A program made the position numbers and the translations under genes. A DNA stretch of 64,000 nucleotides from Opitutia bacterium (lineage in GTDB: Bacteria > Verrucomicrobiota > Verrucomicrobiia > Opitutales > Opitutaceae), in contig CANGCX010000006.1 of assembly GCA_947452315.1 (NCBI GenBank), positions 1-64,000 of the forward strand. The letters are read 5' to 3'. Positions 39,655 to 47,506 of this stretch are shown here, one piece after another. The notes below the pieces were generated by a model. It did no database searches and was not told where the DNA came from. It was given only the letters and a program-made list of their open reading frames with translations. The first letter of the stretch is position 1. Every line of letters begins with the position of its first letter.

Positions 39655-39894
39655 TTATTTCTTCTTGGCCGCGAGTTGGGCCTTGAGGACTACGCGGAAC
39701 ATCTGAATCGCGAGCCAAAATACACCCGACATACAGGCGGATGTTAGGCCACCCCAAAGCAATACCATTTTCGGATCATGGCTGGGGACATGCGATGCCA
39801 CCAGCGAGTACATAAAAAGAAAAAAGCCGACCACGAGCACGGCATCAACGACTAGGCTTAATGGCGTGGTGAGTTTTCCGAGAGGCGTAGACAT
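39655..39894 (-). CDS. Small membrane protein, two predicted TM segments
   Basis: 79 aa; LVVDAVLVVGFFLFMYSLVASH and MVLLWGGLTSACMSGVFWLAIQMF; followed by a strong terminator. Confidence 0.75.
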   Translation of the reverse strand: MSTPLGKLTTPLSLVVDAVLVVGFFLFMYSLVASHVPSHDPKMVLLWGGLTSACMSGVFWLAIQMFRVVLKAQLAAKKK

Positions 39895-40009
39895 ATGAAA
39901 ATGAGAGATTGAGAAGGTAGGCTTTGTCCACGGAAATTTTTTTGTTTCTGGGGTGCGCGTAAATTGTTCAGCTTGCAGCCTGCGGATCTGCTCTTTACCA
40001 AATAGCCTA

Positions 40010-40921
40010 ATGGCTACCGTCGATTCCGCCGCTCAACGTAGTCGATCAGTTGTTGAGCAGCTCCGGCGCTCCGAAATTTTTCAAGATTATGAGCAGGCCT
40101 TTCGGGAAACTACGGGCTTGCCGATTAATTTGCGTCCGATCGAGGCGTTTGACTTGCCTCACCATAAGGATCCCAAGGAGGCGCCTTTCTGTGCCTTGCT
40201 AGCGCAGAGCAACAAATCATGCGCAGCTTGTCTGCAGTTACAGAGAAAAGTAGAGGAAGAGGCGAAGTTGGAGGCGAAAACACTCAAGTGCTTTGCCGGC
40301 CTCTGTGATTCTTCTGTCCCAGTGCGCGTGGGGGAAAACCTCGTGGCGTTTTTGCAAACCGGGCAAGTCTTGCTCCATCAACCCTCCAAGACCGAATTTG
40401 CCAAAACCACTCGGCAACTCGTCAAATGGGGTTCTGAAGTGGATCTTAAAAAATTGGAGGAGGCATATTTCCAGACCCGCGTCGTATCTAAAAAACAATA
40501 CGAATCTATCCTAAGGCTGCTGACGATCTTCGCGCAACATCTAGCCTCGGTCAGCAATCAGCTCAGTGTCAGGCAAAACACAAGTGAGGCTCCAGCCGTG
40601 ACGCGTGCACGGATTTATATCGCCGAGCATCAAACAGAGGAAATCGCCCTCAAAGATGTGGCCGGGGCGGTCAATATGAGTGCTTTTTATTTCTGTAAAA
40701 CCTTCAAAAAGGCCACGGGGATGACGTTTACGGATTATCTGGCTAGGGTCAGGGTCGAGAAAGTTAAGAACCTGCTACTTAATCCACACAAACGCGTAAG
40801 CGAGGCTGCTTATGAGGCTGGGTTCCAATCGTTATCGCAGTTCAACCGAGTTTTCCTGCGAATAGCTGGAGAATCGCCCTCGGTTTATCGCGATCACTTA
40901 CACAACGCCTCTAGTTCTTAA
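40010..40921 (+). CDS. AraC-family transcriptional regulator with PocR-like sensory domain
   Basis: N-terminal FRETTGLPINLRPI...CALLAQSNKSCAACLQLQ...KCFAGLCDSSVPVRVGENLVAFLQTGQV (PocR-like); C-terminal HTH IALKDVAGAVNMSAFYFCKTFKKATGMTFTDYLARVRVEKVKNLL. Confidence 0.9.
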   Translation: MATVDSAAQRSRSVVEQLRRSEIFQDYEQAFRETTGLPINLRPIEAFDLPHHKDPKEAPFCALLAQSNKSCAACLQLQRKVEEEAKLEAKTLKCFAGLCDSSVPVRVGENLVAFLQTGQVLLHQPSKTEFAKTTRQLVKWGSEVDLKKLEEAYFQTRVVSKKQYESILRLLTIFAQHLASVSNQLSVRQNTSEAPAVTRARIYIAEHQTEEIALKDVAGAVNMSAFYFCKTFKKATGMTFTDYLARVRVEKVKNLLLNPHKRVSEAAYEAGFQSLSQFNRVFLRIAGESPSVYRDHLHNASSS

Positions 40922-40927
40922 CGAGAT

Positions 40928-41392
40928 TTAAGCTAGCGCTGTGATCTTCGCGGCGCTTAGAGCGGCGTCCCGATATTGGCAGACAGAGCAAAAGGCCTCG
41001 ACTTCAGTTCGCGCTAACGTGCGGATGACGTTTAACAATTCTGCTACCGCTTGATCACGCAACACAGCTTCGAGTTTAGGAATGGCTACCTGAGTAAACA
41101 CTAACGCTTCCAGCCAAGCTTGTTCACCAGCAATAAAAAAATAGAGGTAGGGATTGCGGCCGCAGGGACAATCAGCACGTGCACCGCTGGCTTGCGCCGC
41201 TGAGGGAGTCTTGCGGTTCGAGGTTGGGTCCAGGGCTTGGATGATTAAGTCAAAAGTCCAATCCAGCAGGTGGATCAACATGTCGGGATGGGCTAGGGCG
41301 GTGTTCGCGCGCTCAATATGAAGAAGCGCGGTCCACCGGGCGCAGATTTGCGTCCGTCGATTAAGCAGCGCTTGAACCAATTCTCCCTGCAT
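40928..41392 (-). CDS. Hypothetical protein with CxC and CxxC motifs
   Basis: 154-aa ORF filling the gap between the AraC regulator and the DUF2934 gene; ADCPCGRNPYLYFFIAGEQ and EAFCSVCQYRD. No family recognised. Confidence 0.65.
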   Translation of the reverse strand: MQGELVQALLNRRTQICARWTALLHIERANTALAHPDMLIHLLDWTFDLIIQALDPTSNRKTPSAAQASGARADCPCGRNPYLYFFIAGEQAWLEALVFTQVAIPKLEAVLRDQAVAELLNVIRTLARTEVEAFCSVCQYRDAALSAAKITALA

Positions 41393-41569
41393 TACGAAAG
41401 ACTAACAATTCAGTCCAATCCTTACTCCGCGCGCGTTGCTAAAAATTGAGCATTCCTTGCCGGCGTAAAAAACAACCCCGGACAAAATATGCATAGTCTC
41501 AGGCAAGGCCTGCACAGACTGATTACATTTAGGCGGATACATTCGAAACCACTCACCAAAGCACACCCT

Positions 41570-41779
41570 ATGAAGATCAACGACTCTCACTCCATCGCCT
41601 CAACAGAACCGACCGAGGCTCAAATTCAACATCAAGCGTACCTGCTGTGGCAGGCTGGTGGATGCCAAGAAGGCCGAGAACTTGATGACTGGCTTCATGC
41701 TCGTGAATTACTGCGTCACCGCCAGGGGCATGCCAACGAGAAGCCGCGTTCACGCGCCCCAAAAACTCGGGTTCAGTAA
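41570..41779 (+). CDS. DUF2934-like small protein
   Basis: AQIQHQAYLLWQAGGCQEGRELDDWLHARELL matches the DUF2934 pattern. Start set at MKINDSHS. Confidence 0.7.
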   Translation: MKINDSHSIASTEPTEAQIQHQAYLLWQAGGCQEGRELDDWLHARELLRHRQGHANEKPRSRAPKTRVQ

Positions 41780-41811
41780 TTTGTAAATTTTTCACCTGGT
41801 TACTGCTACTT

Positions 41812-42099
41812 ATGTCTGTCGTGCCACTTACGCTTACGATCAGTCTCTGCTTAGTTTTTACATTTCTTATTTTTTTCCTGATGGAGCATGCCCGGAGCGA
41901 CATAAGTAGTGCCGAGCGGGATTCGTTGCTGCCCTTGGCAGAAGAGAAGCCGAATCAGGCTAACTCTAAGCATTTAACCTCAGAGTCAGACCACGCTCAT
42001 GATGTTGACCTAGCAGACGCCGCCGCCGACTGCGGCTGTCGTAGTGGTCGTCATGCCCCGTGTGCAGGATGCCTCAAGCGCTCGGCTGATCACACCTGA
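41812..42099 (+). CDS. Small single-TM protein with Cys-rich C-terminus; CcoS-like by position only
   Basis: N-terminal TM LTLTISLCLVFTFLIFFLMEHA; C-terminal DCGCRSGRHAPCAGCLKRS; immediately upstream of ccoNO. Confidence 0.6.
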   Translation: MSVVPLTLTISLCLVFTFLIFFLMEHARSDISSAERDSLLPLAEEKPNQANSKHLTSESDHAHDVDLADAAADCGCRSGRHAPCAGCLKRSADHT

Positions 42100-42128
42100 G
42101 TTTCATTTAACCGATTAATTTCTTCGTC

Positions 42129-44444
42129 ATGTCAGATCAAAAAATTACCATCGAATTTAACGACAAGGTCGTCCGCCAATTCCTGCTCGCCTCCGTAGTA
42201 TGGGGCGCCGTGGGTATGGTGGTCGGCACGCTCGTCGCTACGCAGCTTAATTATTGGCAGGCAAATTTTAATCTTCCCTGGCTCACGTTTGGGCGCCTGC
42301 GTCCCCTGCATACCAACGCCGTGATATTTGCTTTTGTGGGCAACATGATGTTTGCCGGCATCTATTATTCCACTCAGCGCCTCGTGAAAGCTCGTTTGGC
42401 GAGTGATTTTCTCTCTCAACTACATTTTTGGGGTTGGCAGCTTATCATTGTGGCAGCCGCGATCACGCTCCCGTTGGGGTTTTCACGCGGTAAGGAATAC
42501 GCGGAGCTCATCTGGCCGATCAATATTGCCGTCACTTCGATCTGGGTGGTGTTTGCTGTTAATTTTTTTTGGACGTTGGCGAAACGTCGTGAGCCTAGTC
42601 TCTACGTGGCGATCTGGTTTTACATCGCAACGATCATCACGGTGGCAATGCTCTACATTGTTAATCACCTCTCAATTCCGACGAGTTGGCTTCATAGTTA
42701 TCCGGTCTTTGGCGGCGTCCAGGATGCACTCGTTCAATGGTGGTACGGGCACAACGCTGTCGCGTTCTTTTTGACCACGCCGATTCTCGGTGTAATGTAC
42801 TATTTTCTGCCGAAAGCGGCAGAGCGGCCGGTCTATTCGTATCGGTTATCGGTCATTCATTTTTGGTCCCTGGTTTTTGTTTATATTTGGGCTGGTCCCC
42901 ATCATCTGTTGAACAGTGCTTTACCCGGTTGGCTGCAGAACCTAGGCATGACTTTTTCGTTGATGCTCTGGGCCCCATCTTGGGGCGGCATGCTCAACGG
43001 TCTTCTCACGCTACGCGGCGCATGGGACAAACTCCGGACCGATCCCGTACTCAAATTTTTTGCCGCGGCCGTCACTTTTTACGGAATGTGTACATTTGAG
43101 GGGCCGTTGCTTTCCATTAAATCGGTCAACGCCCTAGGCCATTACACCGATTGGATTATCGGCCATGTCCATGGCGGCACGCTTGGCTGGAATGGTTTTA
43201 TGGCTGCCGGTATGATTTATTGGCTACTGCCTCGTCTATGGAGCCGGCCTTTGCACTCTATACCCCTTGCTAATCTTCATTTCTGGCTCGGGACGGTCGG
43301 TATTCTACTCTACGTCGGCGCGATGTGGACGAGCGGGATCACCCAAGGTGTCATGCTTAACGCCACGACCGAGGGTGGCACACTTTTGGCCTATCCGAAT
43401 TTTTTGGATACGCTTAATACGATCCGGCCGATGATGTTGATGCGGGTAATCGGTGGTTTGTTGTATTTAGTAGGCTGGTTTCTGCTTATTTACAATCTGT
43501 GGAAAACCATCGCCACGGCTCTGCCCGTCAATGGCACCATTGAAGTGTTCGCTGATGAAGGCGTCACCGCTCACGAGGACAAAATCACACTGGTCGGTAC
43601 TTTTCTTAATCCCCCGGTAGCCTTTTCAATCTTGGGTGTCGGATTCTCCTGCGCATGGATGTTTGGCGGCGATTTTTTGAGTATTGCTGGAATGTTCGGA
43701 TTATTGCTCTGCGTCGTGTTAGCCTATACTCATTTTGAGTCGCGCGGTAAAAATTGGGCCACGTGGTATGATCGCCTTCTGGTTAACTCTGCGCCTTTCA
43801 CAATTTTGGTCGTAATTGCCGTCGCGGTCGGCGGACTTGTGCAAATTATCCCGACTGTGCTGGTGGATCGCGCGGCCAACGTCGAGGACCGCCGTCAGTT
43901 GCCCTATACCCCGCTCGAACTTGCCGGACGGGATATTTTTGTGAGCGAAGGATGTTACAACTGTCACTCGCAGATGATCCGCACGCTCGTGCCAGACGTG
44001 CTCCGGTATGGTGACTACTCGCGCCTTGGTGAATCCATTTACGATCACCCGTTCCAATGGGGCTCCAAGCGTACCGGGCCGGATTTGGCCCGCGTCGGTT
44101 CGAAGTATCCCAACATCTGGCATCTGCGCCATATGGAAGACCCGCGCTCAATTTCCGTCGGATCCAATATGCCGAACTATCCTTGGTTGTTTACTACCCC
44201 AACGGATGTCGCGGCACTCCCTGGAAAAATCGCCGTACAACGCCAACTTGGCGTGCCGTATCCCGCTTGGACCGATGCTCAAATAGCTGCTGATTTTAAC
44301 CAACAAGCCAAAACTATCGCGGAGGATCTGCAAACGGCCGGAGGGGTGATTGCGCCTGACAAACAGATCGTCGCCCTCATCGCCTACCTTCAAAAGCTCG
44401 GTAAATACGAGACCGTGGCGCCACTAACCAGCGCCGCGCGTTAA
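42129..44444 (+). CDS. ccoNO: cbb3-type cytochrome c oxidase subunit I/II fusion (CcoN-CcoO)
   Basis: 771 aa; heme-copper oxidase core (WWYGHNAVAFFLTTPILGVMYYFLPK, HVHGGTLGWNGF) followed by CcoO-like GRDIFVSEGCYNCHSQMIRTLVPDVLRYGDYSRLGE (CXXCH). Confidence 0.96.
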   Translation: MSDQKITIEFNDKVVRQFLLASVVWGAVGMVVGTLVATQLNYWQANFNLPWLTFGRLRPLHTNAVIFAFVGNMMFAGIYYSTQRLVKARLASDFLSQLHFWGWQLIIVAAAITLPLGFSRGKEYAELIWPINIAVTSIWVVFAVNFFWTLAKRREPSLYVAIWFYIATIITVAMLYIVNHLSIPTSWLHSYPVFGGVQDALVQWWYGHNAVAFFLTTPILGVMYYFLPKAAERPVYSYRLSVIHFWSLVFVYIWAGPHHLLNSALPGWLQNLGMTFSLMLWAPSWGGMLNGLLTLRGAWDKLRTDPVLKFFAAAVTFYGMCTFEGPLLSIKSVNALGHYTDWIIGHVHGGTLGWNGFMAAGMIYWLLPRLWSRPLHSIPLANLHFWLGTVGILLYVGAMWTSGITQGVMLNATTEGGTLLAYPNFLDTLNTIRPMMLMRVIGGLLYLVGWFLLIYNLWKTIATALPVNGTIEVFADEGVTAHEDKITLVGTFLNPPVAFSILGVGFSCAWMFGGDFLSIAGMFGLLLCVVLAYTHFESRGKNWATWYDRLLVNSAPFTILVVIAVAVGGLVQIIPTVLVDRAANVEDRRQLPYTPLELAGRDIFVSEGCYNCHSQMIRTLVPDVLRYGDYSRLGESIYDHPFQWGSKRTGPDLARVGSKYPNIWHLRHMEDPRSISVGSNMPNYPWLFTTPTDVAALPGKIAVQRQLGVPYPAWTDAQIAADFNQQAKTIAEDLQTAGGVIAPDKQIVALIAYLQKLGKYETVAPLTSAAR

Positions 44445-44483
44445 GCCGACGGTTCTTTAACACGCAAACGACTGAGTTTTTTT

Positions 44484-44678
44484 ATGTTCCGCCGCCTCAT
44501 TTTTGCCGACTCCGCCACCTTATTCACGCTCGTGGCGTTCATCACTGCTGTGTCCATTTTCGCCTCAATCAGTTGGCGCGCCTTGCGCATGAAGCGCCAC
44601 CAACTCGCTCATTTCGAAAATTTGCCTTTCACCACGCCCACTCCTTCCGCTCGCCATGACACCGATTCCTCCACCTGA
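44484..44678 (+). CDS. CcoQ-like small membrane subunit
   Basis: 64 aa, one TM, located between ccoNO and ccoP; overlaps the ccoP start. Confidence 0.65.
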   Translation: MFRRLIFADSATLFTLVAFITAVSIFASISWRALRMKRHQLAHFENLPFTTPTPSARHDTDSST

Positions 44679-45228
44679 AGACGACACCCTCCGTCACCAT
44701 TCCTTTGATGGCATCCAGGAATTCGATAAACGCCTCCCTAATTGGTGGCTGATGACCCTCTATGGCGCGATTATTTTCTGGGTAGGGTATTGGGCCTATT
44801 TTCAATGGTTTCACGTCGGTCTCGATGGCCCTCAGGAAGTGACCCGCGAGATGAGTAAAATCGAGGCCGCGCGGCTTGCCTCCGCGCCTACGACAGACAA
44901 CGCCAGTCTTTGGAAAATGAGCCGCAACCCTGTTTTTATTGAAGCTGGTCGCGCCACCTTCAATACCCTTTGCGCAAGTTGCCACACGGAGAAACTAACC
45001 GGAGCAATCGGGCCCAATCTCGTGGACCAACTCTGGATTCATGGTGGTACGCCCACTGAAATTTATACCACCTTGGAAAAAGGTGTGCTCGCTAAGGGTA
45101 TGCCCGCTTGGGTCCCCGTGATCGGCGCGAAGAAATCCGCTGAAGCAGTCGCCTACATTCTCAGTTTTCACAAAGAAGGTGAACCCATCGAGACTCAGGC
45201 CGCCTGGATTCCTCAGGCGCCCAAATAA
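44656..45228 (+). CDS. ccoP: cbb3 oxidase CcoP-type subunit with a single CXXCH
   Basis: FDGIQEFDKRLPNWWLMTLYGAIIFWVGYWAYFQW (CcoP N-terminal type), single CASCHTEK heme site. Confidence 0.88.
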   Translation: MTPIPPPEDDTLRHHSFDGIQEFDKRLPNWWLMTLYGAIIFWVGYWAYFQWFHVGLDGPQEVTREMSKIEAARLASAPTTDNASLWKMSRNPVFIEAGRATFNTLCASCHTEKLTGAIGPNLVDQLWIHGGTPTEIYTTLEKGVLAKGMPAWVPVIGAKKSAEAVAYILSFHKEGEPIETQAAWIPQAPK

Positions 45229-46674
45229 TTGATGTCTCTGCCTCCGCTGCAACCCAACCGAGATTCTGTCACCACAATCCGTGATGATGGGTCTCGCGCT
45301 TTTTTGTATCCGGCTGATACGCACGGAAAATTCGCTCGAGCTCGCCGTTGGTCGGCGGCGTTTCTGATTGTTTTCTACCTTTCCTTGCCGTGGATCAAAA
45401 TAAACGGCTACCCGGCGGTTTTTCTCGATCTTACTGAACGCCATTTTCATCTATTTGGGCTCACTTTTGCCGCGCAAGATTTATGGCTAATTTTTTTCCT
45501 TATTACCGGGATTGGCTTCTCGCTGTTTTTTATCACGGCTCTACTTGGGCGAATCTGGTGTGGTTGGGCGTGTCCACACACCGTATTTTTGGATCACGTT
45601 TATCGCCGAATTGAGCGTTGGATCGACGGAGATGCGGTGCAGCGTCGCGCCCTCGCGGAGGCGCCTTGGAGCGCTTCAAAATTTCTCAAACGGCTCCTTA
45701 AGCACACGCTATATGTGATAGTTTCGGCGGTGATCACCCACTTGTTTTTTGCCTATTTTGTGTCTTTGCCTGCGGTCTGGGCGATGATCAAAGAAGCTCC
45801 TGCTGAGCACTGGGGGGCGTTTGCTTTTATGGCGGTTTACACAGCCGGACTCTATTTCAACTTTGCGTGGTTCCGGGAGCAGCTCTGCATCGTTATTTGT
45901 CCTTATGGTCGCATGCAATCAGCGTTGATCGACAGTCACTCGTTGGTGGTCGGTTACGATACGCAACGCGGTGAGCCACGCGGTAAGTCGGGCGCGGCAG
46001 GCGCTGGCGATTGTATTTCCTGCAGTCGCTGCGTGCATGTTTGCCCTACGGGCATCGACATCAGGCAGGGCCTGCAGATGGAATGTATCGGTTGTACCGC
46101 TTGTATTGATGCCTGCGACGCGGTTATGACCAAACTCAAACGTCCGGTCGGTCTCATTCGCTATGATTCGCAGGCGGCTTTTGCTGGTAAAACAACTCGT
46201 TGGTTGCGCCCGCGCACGTTTCTTTATGGTGCGCTCTTAGCGGTGGGGGTGAGCGTCGCACTTTGGGCTATTTCCACGATTCATCCGGCCAATCTCGGCA
46301 TCACGCGGATGACGGGGGCGCCTTACATAGCGAGTAAGGATTTTGTGCGTAACCAATTCCTTGTACGAGTCGTCAATAAACGCAACCAAGCCGTACGCTT
46401 CGTGTTGCATTTAAATCGAGCTCCGACCGCTCTGCAGCAGACAGGTCTAACGACGGTCTTTGAGGTTCCTGCGCTATCTGAAACGGTGCAACCGCTGGTG
46501 CTCCAGTTGCCAAAAAAAGATTACCACGGCCCTTTTATTTTTGAAGTGCGGGTTGAAGATGAAGCCGCGCGTTTTCACCTAGAGCGCAATGTAGAATTTC
46601 TTGGTCCCGACGCGAACCTCTCAATTGAAGAAAAAGATGATAAACGTGAGCACCAAGACCCTAAGCACCCCTGA
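45229..46674 (+). CDS. ccoG: cbb3 oxidase accessory protein CcoG (FixG), 4Fe-4S
   Basis: GRIWCGWACPHTVFLDHVYRRIERWIDGD; QLCIVICPYGRMQSALID; CISCSRCVHVCPTGIDIRQGLQMECIGCTACIDACD. Confidence 0.96.
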   Translation: MMSLPPLQPNRDSVTTIRDDGSRAFLYPADTHGKFARARRWSAAFLIVFYLSLPWIKINGYPAVFLDLTERHFHLFGLTFAAQDLWLIFFLITGIGFSLFFITALLGRIWCGWACPHTVFLDHVYRRIERWIDGDAVQRRALAEAPWSASKFLKRLLKHTLYVIVSAVITHLFFAYFVSLPAVWAMIKEAPAEHWGAFAFMAVYTAGLYFNFAWFREQLCIVICPYGRMQSALIDSHSLVVGYDTQRGEPRGKSGAAGAGDCISCSRCVHVCPTGIDIRQGLQMECIGCTACIDACDAVMTKLKRPVGLIRYDSQAAFAGKTTRWLRPRTFLYGALLAVGVSVALWAISTIHPANLGITRMTGAPYIASKDFVRNQFLVRVVNKRNQAVRFVLHLNRAPTALQQTGLTTVFEVPALSETVQPLVLQLPKKDYHGPFIFEVRVEDEAARFHLERNVEFLGPDANLSIEEKDDKREHQDPKHP

Positions 46675-46828
46675 TCCCCAAAATTTACGGCTCATCTGGA
46701 TCGTCGTCGCCGTCTTTGCGGTGCAGATCGCCGTGTGGGTTGCCTGGATAACATTCGCGGCGAAGCATAAGGTCACTGAGGTGCCGCTCACTACGGCTCG
46801 CGGAGCGTATGGAATTCGCCGCAATTAA
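46637..46828 (+). CDS. Small single-TM protein in the usual CcoH/FixH position
   Basis: MINVSTKTLSTPDPQNLRLIWIVVAVFAVQIAVWVAWITFAAKHKVTEVPLTTARGAYGIRRN; overlaps both ccoG and the SafE-like gene. Confidence 0.6.
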   Translation: MINVSTKTLSTPDPQNLRLIWIVVAVFAVQIAVWVAWITFAAKHKVTEVPLTTARGAYGIRRN

Positions 46829-47504
46829 TTCGCCCTCTGCGGCACTCGTAGCCGGATTGGTGACAAGTCTACACTGTGCTGGCATGTGCGGACCGTTGGC
46901 TTGCTCATTAATGCCCGTGCGAGGTGATCGTTCTGATGCCCAGACAGTGAACTCGGTTTATCATATATCTAGAATTACTAGCTATGCGCTACTTGGTGCA
47001 TTAGCGGGCAGCCTCGGCAGCGTGCCGATCAAGTGGATCTCCCAATCTGCACTGCGTTGGTTACCCTGGATCACCGTAGTATTTTTCATTGCCCTGGCGC
47101 TACGTTGGGACCGCTACATTCCACGAATTCATGGGCTGGGGCGTTGGATTTGGCAGCTGCAAGGCTGGCTTCGTACGCGGCCCCGGACTGAAGCTGCCGC
47201 CGCCCTCGGATTGGCGACGCCTTTGCTCCCCTGTGGGCCACTTTATTTCCTTTTCGCCTTAGCCGCCTTGTCCGGCTCGGCGTTACGCGGGGTGGAGTTC
47301 ATGATCGCGTTTGGGCTGGGTACCGTGCCGTTGCTTTGGCTAGCACAAACTCAGTTTCAATGGGTGCGCACAAAAATATCGCCGCTTTGGCTTGCGCGTA
47401 CGCGCACAGTACTCGCGTTGACTGCGGCTGCGGTCGTTGGCTGGCGTCTGCGGGCTACGCTTGGTTTCGTCGGACCAGATCCGTCGTCTCTGATTTGCTT
47501 TTGA
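46809..47504 (+). CDS. Sulfite exporter TauE/SafE family protein (cbb3-locus type)
   Basis: AALVAGLVTSLHCAGMCGPLACSLMP; multiple TM segments; immediately upstream of ccoI. Confidence 0.9.
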   Translation: MEFAAINSPSAALVAGLVTSLHCAGMCGPLACSLMPVRGDRSDAQTVNSVYHISRITSYALLGALAGSLGSVPIKWISQSALRWLPWITVVFFIALALRWDRYIPRIHGLGRWIWQLQGWLRTRPRTEAAAALGLATPLLPCGPLYFLFALAALSGSALRGVEFMIAFGLGTVPLLWLAQTQFQWVRTKISPLWLARTRTVLALTAAAVVGWRLRATLGFVGPDPSSLICF

Positions 47505-47506
47505 AC

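Noticed and set aside
41393-42128. FNR/anaerobox search in front of the cbb3 locus
   Set aside because: No TTGAT-N4-ATCAA-like site was seen by eye; a weight-matrix scan would be needed before any claim.
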